Source of the DNA: Flavobacteriales bacterium
GTDB taxonomy: Bacteria; Bacteroidota; Bacteroidia; UBA10329
NCBI GenBank assembly: GCA_021739695.1
Contig: JAIPBM010000013.1
Span: forward strand, 1 to 64,000
DNA length: 64,000 nucleotides
Reading direction: 5' to 3'
Translations under genes and position numbers: made by a program
Shown: positions 9,988 to 19,662 of the stretch, piece by piece
Numbering within the stretch: position 1 is the stretch's first letter
Layout: every line of letters starts with the position of its first letter
Notes under the pieces: model-generated
What the model was told of the DNA's origin: nothing
Seen by the model: the letters and a program-made list of their open reading frames with translations, nothing else
Databases searched by the model: none

Positions 9988-10721
9988 TGTCAGCCACAAC
10001 CGTTTCGTGCCTTATTGTTGATGACGAGCCAATGGCGCTTAGCCTAGTGGAGAGCTATGTAAGCAAAACGCCATTTCTTGAATTGAAAGGCAAATGCAGC
10101 AGCGCGTTAGAGGTTCTGGATTATTTAAACAAGGAACAAGTTGACCTGCTTTTTCTTGACATTCAAATGCCTGATCTCACAGGTATCGAGCTGTCCCAAA
10201 CGCTTAAGGACAGAAAAACACGCGTCATTTTCACCACCGCATTCGACAAGTATGCCATCGAAGGATTTAAAGTGGACGCGATCGATTACCTACTGAAGCC
10301 ATTCGATTATCCTGAGTTTCTCATGGCGGCAAACAAGGCCAAAGACTGGTTTTCGCTCGTTCAATCAAATGCAAGCACCGGCTCAGGCAACGGGAAAGAA
10401 TTCCTGTTTGTCCGCTCTGAATACAAACAGGTAAAGATCAATCTGAATGACGTACTCTATTTTGAAGGCCTGAAGGATTACATCAAAATATGGTTGAAGG
10501 ACAATCCAAAACCAGTTCTGACTTTGATGAGTTTTAAATCGCTTCAACAGGAACTACCTTCAAGTCGGTTCATGCGCGTGCACCGTTCGTTCATGATTTC
10601 TCTTGATAAGATTGATGAGATTGAACGCAGCCAGGTCATCATTGGGAAGACCCGAATTACAGTTTCCGACCAATACAAGGATGAATTTCTGAAACACATA
10701 TCAGGCAATTCGTTAGAGTAA
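9987..10721 (+). CDS. LytTR-family response regulator
   Basis: The 244-aa product has a receiver domain with acidic pocket VDDEP and phosphoacceptor Asp58 in FLDIQMPDLTG, plus the conserved Thr (FTTAF) and Lys (LLKPF). A LytTR DNA-binding domain spans about 130-240 (FVRSEYKQVKINLNDVLYFE ... RFMRVHRSFMISLDKI). It is the cognate partner of the LytS-type kinase directly upstream and most likely controls the pump operon, the TonB-receptor operon that follows, or both; that link is inference from position. Confidence 0.95.
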   Translation: MSATTVSCLIVDDEPMALSLVESYVSKTPFLELKGKCSSALEVLDYLNKEQVDLLFLDIQMPDLTGIELSQTLKDRKTRVIFTTAFDKYAIEGFKVDAIDYLLKPFDYPEFLMAANKAKDWFSLVQSNASTGSGNGKEFLFVRSEYKQVKINLNDVLYFEGLKDYIKIWLKDNPKPVLTLMSFKSLQQELPSSRFMRVHRSFMISLDKIDEIERSQVIIGKTRITVSDQYKDEFLKHISGNSLE

Positions 10722-10870
10722 CTGGCGCTTGCTTTCTGCACATATAGAAAACGACAGAATTGCAATATGGAGAATAGCTCCATTCTTCTATAGAAAAGCC
10801 CAGATCGTCTATTTCAGTTCTTATCTGAGCATGGGACAACCACTTTCGCACTCCCTAAAATTCGGGCTGA

Positions 10871-13603
10871 ATGCGGCAAAAGCTTTTTCATGTGCTTACC
10901 ATTGCTTTACTGCTATTTGCTGCTGGCACTTCAGTAGCTCAGGAAACTGAGCCCGTCAAGGTCAAGGAATACTATTGGGTAACGCCACTTACCAAGGTCT
11001 TTTCAGACCTAATAAACAAATACCACCTAAAGGTTGAATACGACTCGGCTGAAGTTGCCAGCGTTAAGCTGAACTATGACTTCGGAGGTACTAGTCCGGA
11101 TTTGGTTTTCGCCATCATCGTTCGTGAAAATCCAGAACTCGACTTTATCAAAGACGAAGATGCCGTTTACCACGTGTTCAGAAAGAGTACGGAAAAGCCC
11201 GAAGGTGCTGGTCATCAGAACATCCGGTTCAAAGGCGCAGCAGAAAAGACCAATATGAACGTTTCGGGCATTGTAAAGGACAAGAACACAGGCGAATCCC
11301 TGCCGTTCGCAACCGTCATAATCCGTGGCACGACCATCGGAACGACCACCAATCAGGATGGCTACTTCACCATATTCAAGGTGCCAACGGACACATCTGC
11401 CCTCATTGCCAATTACATGGGCTATGAGAACACCATTTTCTTCCTTAGGCCCAAAATGCCGTTGGACAGGATTTCCATAGAAATGGAACCGGCTGCCAAC
11501 GAACTACAGGAAGTACAGATCATTGAGGAGCGCGAAGACATGCTCGAAGTGGACCGTGAGGAGATAAGCGTGATGAAAATGTCACCTCGGATAACAGCCG
11601 TCCTTCCGAATATCGGTGAGAATGATGTGCTGCGTTCGTTTCAACTGCTTCCTGGGGTGAGTGGCACTAACGAAAGTTCTTCGGGACTTTATGTTCGTGG
11701 AGGAACACCAGATCAGAACCTTATTCTCTATGACGGTTTCACGGTCTATCACGTTGACCACCTTTTTGGCATGTTCAGTGCTTTCAACGCCAATGCGATC
11801 AAGGATGTGAAACTCTACAAAGGGGGCTTCGACACTCAGTTCGGTGGACGTATATCCAGCGTCATGGAGATCGTGGGAAAAGACGGCAACGATAAAAAGT
11901 TCAATGTCGGAGGATCCCTAAGCCTCATGAGCTTCAACGCGTTCATCGAATTCCCATTAGGAAAGAAGATCAATTTCCTGGCCGCAGCACGTAAATCGTG
12001 GCGAAGCCCCATCTATAATGCCATTTTCAATCAGTTCAATGAGGCGGAGGATGACCAACAGACGACCCAGCCGAGCGGCCTGCCCGCAGGGGGTCCGCCA
12101 GGTGGCGGTCCTGGTGGAAGAGTTCAGCAGGACGCAGAACCCAAATCCTACTTCTATGACGTGAATGCCAAATTGAGCTACAAACCGAGCGAAAAGGACA
12201 TCATCACGCTAAGCTTCTTTAACGGGTCAGATGATCTCGACAACTCGCGAGAAAACAACTTTTCGTTTGGAGGAAGTAGCATCGGTGGAGGTACCACCGA
12301 CAAGACCACGTGGGGCAACTGGGGTTCAAGCCTCAACTGGAGCAGAAAATGGAGTGAGAAGCTATACAGCAACAACATGGCTTCCTATTCTCAATATTAT
12401 AGCCTAAAGGACCAACTGAGCGAATTCACAAGGACCGACACGTCCGGAGAAGAGACCACCAACAAGAGGGGATCCATTGAAGACAACGACCTGCATGATA
12501 TAACCTTCAAGTCTGATTGGGAATGGAAGGTGACAAATCATCACCAGTTTGAAATGGGTGTTCAGGGCACATACCTCAACGTGCTGTATGACTATGCGAT
12601 CAATGACACCATCACCGTTCAGGACAGAAACGACAAGGAAGGAGTTGCAGGACTCTACATTCAGGACCGCATCAAATTCTTCAAGAACAGGGTAACGGTT
12701 GTTGCCGGGGCGCGGGTGGATTACTACAGCGGCACCGACAATCTTTATCCTCAACCGCGCGCTTCGTTCTTATACAACATAACTCCTAAACTGGCACTCA
12801 AGGGAGCTTGGGGCCTTTACTATCAATACGCGAATCGCATCATCAGAAGTGACCTTTCCAGCGGAAGTCGCGATTTCTGGGTGCTTGCCAATGATGTGAA
12901 CATTCCCGTGGCCTCATCCTATCACTACATTTTGGGTGCAAGTTATGAGACCAAGGGTTTCCTGTTCGATGTTGAAGCCTACTACAAGACGATGAAGGGA
13001 CTTTCAGAATACACCCTTCAGTTCACACCCTCGTTCACCAATGTCAATTTCGATGAATATTTCTACACAGGTACGGGCAAAGCGGCCGGAATCGATTTTC
13101 TGATCCAAAAGAAATATGGCAAATACACTGGCTGGATCGGTTATTCCATCAGCCGCACACTCTACAACTTTGACATTTATGGTGAACAGAGCTTTTACGC
13201 ATCTCACGATGTCACCAACGAACTGAAGTTGGTCAACAGCTATAAATGGCGTAAGTGGACATTCTCGGCCACATGGGTCTATGGAACGGGCAAACCGTAC
13301 ACACCTGCTCTTGGTGGTTACTCGCTTGAACTTCTGAATGGAACAACATCAGACTACATTGATGTCGGGAACAAGAACTCCCAACGTCTCCCTGACTACC
13401 ATCGGCTCGACATCGCCATCAACTGGGCGTACAAACTGGGCGATATTGGAAAAGGCACGATCGGATTCTCGCTTTTCAACGTGTATAACCGCTCGAACGT
13501 ATGGTACAAGGAATATTCGGTAGTTGACGGTACTGTCATAGAGACCGATGTAAACTCATTGGGAATTCTCCCGAACCTAACCCTTTCATTTCAACTTCGA
13601 TGA
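10871..13603 (+). CDS. TonB-dependent receptor with STN-like and CarboxypepD_reg domains
   Basis: The 910-aa product has a signal peptide (ending TSVAQ), an STN-like segment at about 35-100, and a carboxypeptidase-regulatory-like Ig domain at about 130-205 (VSGIVKDKNTGESLPFATV). The plug spans about 235-340 (LPGVSGTNESSSGLYVRGGTPDQNLILYDG) and a 22-strand-type barrel runs to the C-terminus. An extracellular-loop insert near residues 405-420 is Gly/Pro-rich (AGGPPGGGPGGR). The last residues, LGILPNLTLSFQLR, fit the terminal barrel strand. It overlaps the DUF4249 lipoprotein by 4 bp (ATGA). It imports an unknown ligand across the outer membrane. Confidence 0.93.
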   Translation: MRQKLFHVLTIALLLFAAGTSVAQETEPVKVKEYYWVTPLTKVFSDLINKYHLKVEYDSAEVASVKLNYDFGGTSPDLVFAIIVRENPELDFIKDEDAVYHVFRKSTEKPEGAGHQNIRFKGAAEKTNMNVSGIVKDKNTGESLPFATVIIRGTTIGTTTNQDGYFTIFKVPTDTSALIANYMGYENTIFFLRPKMPLDRISIEMEPAANELQEVQIIEEREDMLEVDREEISVMKMSPRITAVLPNIGENDVLRSFQLLPGVSGTNESSSGLYVRGGTPDQNLILYDGFTVYHVDHLFGMFSAFNANAIKDVKLYKGGFDTQFGGRISSVMEIVGKDGNDKKFNVGGSLSLMSFNAFIEFPLGKKINFLAAARKSWRSPIYNAIFNQFNEAEDDQQTTQPSGLPAGGPPGGGPGGRVQQDAEPKSYFYDVNAKLSYKPSEKDIITLSFFNGSDDLDNSRENNFSFGGSSIGGGTTDKTTWGNWGSSLNWSRKWSEKLYSNNMASYSQYYSLKDQLSEFTRTDTSGEETTNKRGSIEDNDLHDITFKSDWEWKVTNHHQFEMGVQGTYLNVLYDYAINDTITVQDRNDKEGVAGLYIQDRIKFFKNRVTVVAGARVDYYSGTDNLYPQPRASFLYNITPKLALKGAWGLYYQYANRIIRSDLSSGSRDFWVLANDVNIPVASSYHYILGASYETKGFLFDVEAYYKTMKGLSEYTLQFTPSFTNVNFDEYFYTGTGKAAGIDFLIQKKYGKYTGWIGYSISRTLYNFDIYGEQSFYASHDVTNELKLVNSYKWRKWTFSATWVYGTGKPYTPALGGYSLELLNGTTSDYIDVGNKNSQRLPDYHRLDIAINWAYKLGDIGKGTIGFSLFNVYNRSNVWYKEYSVVDGTVIETDVNSLGILPNLTLSFQLR

Positions 13604-14427
13604 AACAGATATTCCATTTGTTTCCCATTTGCGTCATGTTTCTGCTGCTTTCAAGTTCGGGATGCACCAAGTTGGAACTGGCCGATGCAAAAACAGCTGA
13701 CAAGGCGGTTGTCAACGCCTTCATATATCCGGGAAACGAGTTTGCGGTCAAGCTTTCGCGGCTCATTCCATTTGTTGAAGAAACCGAGGACACCATTTAT
13801 ACCCTCGACTCTGTGGATGTCTTCCTATTCATAAATGGAGTTACCCACCAACTTACTGCCGTGGCCGACAGTTCGGGTCAATATGAACTTTCAGACACAG
13901 GCATCGCTGTTGCAGAGGGTGACGAACTTAAACTCCTCTTTACGTACAACGGATTGGAAATTACAGCTTCGTCAACTGTTCCCGCCAAACCTGCAAATGC
14001 TTACCTCTCCACCACATCCTACACCGTGGCAACCGGATTTGGAGCAATTGACACAGACCCGCTCTCGGTCTATTGGGACAATCCGGTCGGGTCTTACTAT
14101 CTGGTTATTTCTGAATATATGGGAACCAGTTATGAAATGCTGAATGAATTTCCCGAAGAAGTGGAATTCACGGATGAAGAACTGGAAGCAATGCGTAAGA
14201 CATCAAGTCAACCGCTGGCCACCAGCAGCTATGACATTCGAAGATTCACATTCTCAGGATCTCACCGCATTATCATCTACCACCTCAGCGAAGAGTACGT
14301 CAAGCTGATCGAATCAGGCGGTAGCAGTTCGATCACAATTACAGAACCATACACCAATGTGAACAATGGTCTGGGAATTTTTACCGCCATAAACACGGAC
14401 ACCCTTTGGCTTCAAGTACACTCATAG
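13600..14427 (+). CDS. DUF4249-type lipoprotein
   Basis: The 275-aa product has a lipoprotein signal with lipobox SSGC near residue 22. The rest matches the DUF4249 plan by eye: an opening strand AVVNAFIYPGNEFAVKLSR, a SVDVFLFING segment, and a Y-E-L-x(2)-T-G-I-A-V-A-E-G-D-like turn followed by ITASSTVPAKP. DUF4249 proteins usually sit directly after a TonB-dependent receptor of this type, as here, and are thought to be surface-facing partners of it. Ligand unknown. It starts inside the last codon of the receptor gene and ends 1 bp before the next gene. Confidence 0.85.
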   Translation: MKQIFHLFPICVMFLLLSSSGCTKLELADAKTADKAVVNAFIYPGNEFAVKLSRLIPFVEETEDTIYTLDSVDVFLFINGVTHQLTAVADSSGQYELSDTGIAVAEGDELKLLFTYNGLEITASSTVPAKPANAYLSTTSYTVATGFGAIDTDPLSVYWDNPVGSYYLVISEYMGTSYEMLNEFPEEVEFTDEELEAMRKTSSQPLATSSYDIRRFTFSGSHRIIIYHLSEEYVKLIESGGSSSITITEPYTNVNNGLGIFTAINTDTLWLQVHS

Positions 14428-14428
14428 A

Positions 14429-15340
14429 ATGAACCGAACAATCAGATTGACCAGCCTTCTTCTTGGCATTTCCCTTTTGGCAACTAGTTGTGCCAAGTTG
14501 CTTGTTTACAACAGCAGACCGAAAACCGAAGCTGCAGAATCGGAACGGCACGGTTTTTACGATTCCAAGAGTAAATTGGTTTACTCCCTTGAACATGATG
14601 CTCAGAACATCTATCTGCACGCATACACCTCAGAGCAGCTGACACAAATGAAACTGATGAACGCAGGTTTAACCATCTGGCTCGACCCAAATGGAAAGAA
14701 GAATGAGACAATTGGAATCGAGTACCCTTTAAAGCGTGACGGGCAACAAATGGACAACTCTACTATGCCCCGTGATGAAAGGTCAAGCCTCGATGCATAT
14801 CCAAAGCAGCAGGAAATGTCTCTGCGCATGTTCCATCAGTTTCAGAAGACCAACTCTAATAACACTGCAGTCATAGGCATCGGAGTAGAAGGTAAAATGC
14901 CCCTTCACCGCAGCCAATTGGAAGCCATGGGGATAGATGTACATCTTGAAATGGATACGCTAAACACCCTGCATTATTATCTCACTTTACCCAGAAAGCT
15001 TGTTTTCAACGCAGAAAATCCCGATAACGGAGAATTGTCAATCGGATTGATAAGCGGAGCCTTGGAAATGCCAAGCCGCCTAGAAGGAGGTATGCCCAAT
15101 GGAGGTGGACCACCTGGTGGTGGCGGTGGTATGCCCGGTGGTGGAATGGGCGGTGTCGGAATGAATGGCGGTATGGTTGGTGGCGGCATGTCTGGAGGAG
15201 GAGGCATGCCGGGTGGCGGCATGGGGGGTGGGCCTCCGGGTGGAGGTGGCCCCCCAGGCGCCATGAATGGAATGGACAATATGGGCGAGGCCATTACCAT
15301 TTGGTTTTCAGCTTCCTTGAACAATACTGAAGTCAAGTGA
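14429..15340 (+). CDS. Lipoprotein with a Gly/Met/Pro-rich C-terminal tract, family unknown
   Basis: The 303-aa product begins with a lipoprotein signal (LLATSC, Cys near residue 21). Residues about 30-210 are an ordinary mixed sequence (for example GLTIWLDPNGKKNETIGIEYP) that I do not recognise. Residues about 215-285 are almost entirely Gly, Met and Pro (repeats of GGGMPGGGMGG and GGPPGGG). The stretch resumes normal composition only at the end (EAITIWFSASLNNTEVK), matching the earlier TIWLDP strand. It lies third in the TonB-receptor operon and overlaps the next gene by 4 bp. Confidence 0.75.
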   Translation: MNRTIRLTSLLLGISLLATSCAKLLVYNSRPKTEAAESERHGFYDSKSKLVYSLEHDAQNIYLHAYTSEQLTQMKLMNAGLTIWLDPNGKKNETIGIEYPLKRDGQQMDNSTMPRDERSSLDAYPKQQEMSLRMFHQFQKTNSNNTAVIGIGVEGKMPLHRSQLEAMGIDVHLEMDTLNTLHYYLTLPRKLVFNAENPDNGELSIGLISGALEMPSRLEGGMPNGGGPPGGGGGMPGGGMGGVGMNGGMVGGGMSGGGGMPGGGMGGGPPGGGGPPGAMNGMDNMGEAITIWFSASLNNTEVK

Positions 15341-15642
15341 TGCCCCAACCTACATACGAAGAAATGCTAATTGCCCCTTGTAATACCTATGAATTTACTT
15401 ACCAAGGAGGAATTCTTCAGGTAGAATGGGGCCTGGGCGAAGGTTCTGATTACATTCTTTCAATTCCTCTGAACCTTACCGAAAGCGTTCCGAAAGAGGG
15501 AATAAGAACATTACTCTCTTTGCTACCAATGAATGGGCCATTTGCAGGCACGTTTTTCGTTTTGGATACTGCAATTCAAATTGCAGAAATGCGGGGCTGG
15601 ACGGTCAAGCGAATTACCATGGATCTCGTAGACGCCAAGTAG
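15337..15642 (+). CDS. Small protein of unknown function
   Basis: The 101-aa product starts in an ATGA overlap with the upstream lipoprotein gene, so it is probably translated with it. There is no signal peptide, membrane helix or recognisable motif; it looks like a small soluble alpha/beta domain. It ends the TonB-receptor operon; about 230 bp without a gene follow. Confidence 0.65.
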   Translation: MMPQPTYEEMLIAPCNTYEFTYQGGILQVEWGLGEGSDYILSIPLNLTESVPKEGIRTLLSLLPMNGPFAGTFFVLDTAIQIAEMRGWTVKRITMDLVDAK

Positions 15643-15876
15643 CCAAACTTCCACGCATTTCACCGTTTCATCTATTTCATTAGGCCAAGTGTGTTCCCTT
15701 GCATAAGCTTGCGAGTGTTAACAAAAGGTTAACTGAAAATCATCTTGGCATGCATTTTATCGGTCAGTATTCACACTTCATAACGTTTGGTTTCTTCTTA
15801 GTTAAAGCACGTTCATTTCTGTGCTGTTAAGTTGAAGTAAACCGAATATTCAATTAACCTCAGCTAAAATTCAACC

Positions 15877-17397
15877 ATGAAACATTTTCTATCCTTTTTT
15901 GCCCTTACCCTTTTACTGAGCAATGTCATCGCTCAGGACTTTAATGGTTACGCGCTATACGCGTTCCAGAACGGTGCGTATCTGATTGACGAGGACGGGG
16001 ACATTGCGAAAAGCTGGAACCTTCCAAGTTCGGCAAACTATGCCTGTGCGTTGCATGACGATGGTAGCTTGATTTTCGGAGCGGTCAACAATGGTAACCA
16101 GTTGAGCGGTGCTGCGGTCGGAGGCAAGGTGGTTTCGATAGATGCCAACAATAACATCAATTGGCAGTTCACGTATTCCAATTCCGATCACGTTTCTCAC
16201 CACGACATCTGCCTGATGCCTGATGGAAACGTGTTGTTGATAGCATGGGAGGTGAAGTCCTCAAGCGAGTTGGAGCAGCACGGGTACGATAACCCGACCT
16301 CGGACAAATGGCCTACCCATATTGTTGAAGTTCAACAGAACGGTAGTGGGGGAGAAATCGTATGGGAATGGCATTTATGGGATCACATGGTTCAGGATCA
16401 CGATGCGACAAAGGATAATTATGGTGTTGTGGCCGAGCATCCCGAACTTTTGGACGTAAACGTGGCTGTGAGCGGAATGGGTGGCCCAGGAGGTGGTCCT
16501 GGAGGCGGCCCTGGTGGTGGAGATTGGTTTCATGTCAATGGCATTGACTATAATCCTGAGTTGGACCAGATCGTTTTCAGCTCGCGCTACCTGAGCGAGA
16601 TATTCGTGATCGACCACAGCACCACCACTGCGGAGGCTGCGGGCCACACAGGTGGAAATTCAGGCAAGGGAGGCGATTTCCTCTATCGTTGGGGACATCC
16701 TTCAAATTACGATGCACCGGGTACGCAGGTCATACCGGCAGCTGTTCATGATGCGCGTTGGATAAAGCCCGGTCGGCCGTATGCGGGTTACATTCAGGTT
16801 TTCAATAACGAAGGAGGAAGCGGTGGTGCTTCAGTCGTTGATGCCATCAACCCACCCGTAAATGGACATGTCTATGACCTCACACCCGGTCAGGCCTATG
16901 CTCCTTCAAGCTACGTGCTTCGGCACACTTGCTTGGACAATGCCTGGGGTCAATCGGCTTCGGATAGGATGACGAATGGCAACCTGTTCGTATGCCTTTC
17001 CAGTGAATACATGTACGAGGTGGATGAACAGGGTGATGTGATCTGGCAATATGCCATGAACGCTCAGAAGGGCTTTCGCTATGAGTGTGACCATGCGGGG
17101 ATCATCGAACTCGTGGGCTTGGGTCCCTCTTGCAGCCAACTGGGTGTTGACGAAGAGCAGACCGAGGCTATTTCCGTCTATCCGAACCCATCAACCGGCA
17201 TGTTCAGCATTCAGGGTATTCCCGCCAATGAAAGCGTTACGGGCATGTCCGTTTACGATGTGCTCGGAAGCAAAGTGCTCAACACCACCGACATGAGTCA
17301 CATTGACCTTACTGCCGAGCAGGATGGGTTTTATTTCATCACTATCGATCTTGAAAATGGTGAGAGAATTAACAAAAAGGTATCAGTGATCAATTGA
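15877..17397 (+). CDS. Arylsulfotransferase (ASST)-like secreted protein with T9SS sorting domain
   Basis: The 506-aa product has a signal peptide (ending NVIAQ) and a beta-propeller of ASST type: ALHDDGSLIF, GGKVVSIDANNNINWQF, HHDICLMPDGNVLLI, WHVNGIDYNPELDQIVFSSR-like strand, and FLYRWGHPSNYD. ASST enzymes move sulfate between phenols and use a conserved His; the His-rich motifs SDHVSHHD and WFHVNGI are candidates. A Gly/Pro insert (GGPGGGPGGGPGGGD) sits near residue 205-220. The C-terminus from about 430 is a type A sorting domain (SVYPNPSTGMFSI ... FYFITIDLENGERINKKVSV). It overlaps the CotH gene by 4 bp. Confidence 0.85.
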   Translation: MKHFLSFFALTLLLSNVIAQDFNGYALYAFQNGAYLIDEDGDIAKSWNLPSSANYACALHDDGSLIFGAVNNGNQLSGAAVGGKVVSIDANNNINWQFTYSNSDHVSHHDICLMPDGNVLLIAWEVKSSSELEQHGYDNPTSDKWPTHIVEVQQNGSGGEIVWEWHLWDHMVQDHDATKDNYGVVAEHPELLDVNVAVSGMGGPGGGPGGGPGGGDWFHVNGIDYNPELDQIVFSSRYLSEIFVIDHSTTTAEAAGHTGGNSGKGGDFLYRWGHPSNYDAPGTQVIPAAVHDARWIKPGRPYAGYIQVFNNEGGSGGASVVDAINPPVNGHVYDLTPGQAYAPSSYVLRHTCLDNAWGQSASDRMTNGNLFVCLSSEYMYEVDEQGDVIWQYAMNAQKGFRYECDHAGIIELVGLGPSCSQLGVDEEQTEAISVYPNPSTGMFSIQGIPANESVTGMSVYDVLGSKVLNTTDMSHIDLTAEQDGFYFITIDLENGERINKKVSVIN

Positions 17398-19661
17398 TGC
17401 GTTACGGGCTGACACTTTTCTTAGTAATAGGATGTTTGGGCAGAGTGCTCGGGCAATCCTATTTCTATCATGCCGATACCATTCAGGAGATACGCATTAC
17501 ATTCTATGAGCAGAATTGGGACGAATTGCTGGATGCCATGTACGTGGCCGGTGATGAAGAACGCCTTACATGCGATCTGGAGATAAACGGGGTAGCATTA
17601 GACAGTGTCGGAATACGTTACAAAGGCTTCAGTTCGGTGAGCACAGACCGGACCAAGAACCCGTTCAACATAGATCTTGACCATGTGATCGATGATCAGA
17701 ACTACGAAGCCTACGACAAGGTCAAACTCAGCAATGTGATTCAGGACCCGTCCTTCTTGAGAGAAGTGTTGAGCTACGAGATCGGCAGAAAGTACATGCC
17801 CGCCTCCAAGGCCAATTTTGCACGCGTTTACATCAATAATGCCTATTGGGGCCTATACACCAATGTTGAGTCGGTGAATGGAGAGTTTCTCGTGGGCCGC
17901 TTTGGCGAAAGTGCTGGAACGTTTGTCAAGTGCAATCCGGAAGACCTCGATTTTGAAGGTGACAATTCCAACTTGTCCAACAACTATGGAACCGACATCA
18001 CCGATTACTATCCATTCTACGAGATGCAATCAGACCACGGTTGGGAAGACCTCTACGAGCTGATCGATGTATTGAATGAAGACCCTAACGACATTGAAAC
18101 CGTGCTGAATGTGGACCGGGCTCTGTGGATGCATGCGTTCAACTACTGTCTGATCAATTTCGATAGCTACGTGGGCTATGCGCAGAACTACTATCTGTAC
18201 AGGCAGAACAACGGACAGTTCAATCCCATCCTGTGGGATCTGAACATGTCATTCGCAAGCTTCCGATTGGCCGATGCGTCAGAACATTGGGACGGTTTCA
18301 CCATAGCCGAAGCCAAAGCGATGGATCCGCTTATGCACCTGAACAGCGTTTCCGTGTATGAGCGCCCGTTGATGAGAAACCTGTTTGAGAACGGTACTAA
18401 TAGGCGCATGTATCTGGCGCACATGCGCACCATCATGGACGAGAATTTTGCCGATCAGTCTTACGTCACGCGGGCGCAGTTCCTCCATGACCTCATTGAT
18501 GCATCGGTACAGGAGGATACCAACAAGTTTTACGGATATGATGATTTTCAGAACAACTTGACCTCTACCGTAAGCGACCTGATCGACTATCCGGGCCTTA
18601 CCGACCTGATGAACGCCAGAAACGCCTATCTGAGCAGTTACACCGGTTTCACAGGGGAGCCGATTATCAGCAATGTTAGCTCCACACCACAGTCCATAAC
18701 GCTCGGAGGCAGCGTCACCATCATCGCAGAGGTCGTTGATGAAGAGGAAGTGTTTCTGGCCTATCGGTACGGGGCCAATGAGGTCTTTACAACCGTGACC
18801 ATGGCGGATGACGGTTCGCAGAATGATGGGACCGCTGGAGACGGCACATACGGGCGCATACTCTCTAGCATCGGCAATACCATTCAGTATTACATCTATG
18901 CGCAGAACGACACGGCCGGAACATTCTCTCCGGTAAGGGCCGCTTATGAATATTATGAATTACAGTCTCAGATCAACCCCGGTGACCTTGTGTTGAATGA
19001 AGTGATGGCCTCCAACGAGCATACAGCATTCGATCAATCGGGTGAAAATGACGATTGGATCGAGATCCACAACACCACACAGTTCGATATTTCCACATCA
19101 GGGCTGTATCTCACGGATGACATGGCCAACCAGGACAAATGGGCCATGCTAAACGCAATTGTTCCAGCAGACGGCTACATGGTCGTTTGGGCAGATGAGG
19201 ACTCCGAGCAGGGAAACGATCACGCCAATTTCAAACTGTCATCAAGCGGAGAATATGTCGGAATGTACTACGGTGATGGGACCTTGATAGATGAGGTGAC
19301 CTTTGATGAGCAGGAAACCGATGTTTCGTATGGCAGATTGCCAAACGGGTCAGGCCCTTGGGTGTTCATGGAACCGACTTTCAATCTCAACAACAACTTT
19401 ACCGGGGTTGAAGAAGCCACCGGGAAACTGGAAGCATCATTGTACCCAAACCCCGCGACAGACCAAATGAACATACGATTTGAAGAACCCGTCTCAGGCA
19501 CGGTCACGTTGTACTCCATTGATGGCAAACGGATCATCGAGCAGGGTTTTTCATCCACAGCCACAGTTCGGATGGACGTGTCATTCTTGAATGGCGGAAT
19601 GTATCTCGTGTCCGTTCTGTCTGAGAAATCAACAACAACAAAGCGACTGATAATCAACTAA
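17394..19661 (+). CDS. CotH-kinase-family surface protein with lamin-tail and T9SS domains
   Basis: The 755-aa product has a signal peptide (ending VLGQS). A CotH domain spans about 30-390: GIRYKGFSS, VKLSNVIQDPSFLREVLSYE, NNAYWGLYTNVESV, and the metal-site-like ILWDLNMSF near residue 280, where the second Asp of the classical WDxD is Asn. A lamin-tail domain lies at about 525-640 (LVLNEVMASNE ... NDDWIEIHNTT) and a T9SS sorting domain ends the protein (LYPNPATDQ ... GGMYLVSV). CotH proteins are atypical protein kinases; whether this variant is active is not known. It is coupled to ASST by ATGA and followed 1 bp later by the propeller gene. Confidence 0.9.
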   Translation: MMRYGLTLFLVIGCLGRVLGQSYFYHADTIQEIRITFYEQNWDELLDAMYVAGDEERLTCDLEINGVALDSVGIRYKGFSSVSTDRTKNPFNIDLDHVIDDQNYEAYDKVKLSNVIQDPSFLREVLSYEIGRKYMPASKANFARVYINNAYWGLYTNVESVNGEFLVGRFGESAGTFVKCNPEDLDFEGDNSNLSNNYGTDITDYYPFYEMQSDHGWEDLYELIDVLNEDPNDIETVLNVDRALWMHAFNYCLINFDSYVGYAQNYYLYRQNNGQFNPILWDLNMSFASFRLADASEHWDGFTIAEAKAMDPLMHLNSVSVYERPLMRNLFENGTNRRMYLAHMRTIMDENFADQSYVTRAQFLHDLIDASVQEDTNKFYGYDDFQNNLTSTVSDLIDYPGLTDLMNARNAYLSSYTGFTGEPIISNVSSTPQSITLGGSVTIIAEVVDEEEVFLAYRYGANEVFTTVTMADDGSQNDGTAGDGTYGRILSSIGNTIQYYIYAQNDTAGTFSPVRAAYEYYELQSQINPGDLVLNEVMASNEHTAFDQSGENDDWIEIHNTTQFDISTSGLYLTDDMANQDKWAMLNAIVPADGYMVVWADEDSEQGNDHANFKLSSSGEYVGMYYGDGTLIDEVTFDEQETDVSYGRLPNGSGPWVFMEPTFNLNNNFTGVEEATGKLEASLYPNPATDQMNIRFEEPVSGTVTLYSIDGKRIIEQGFSSTATVRMDVSFLNGGMYLVSVLSEKSTTTKRLIIN

Positions 19662-19662
19662 T

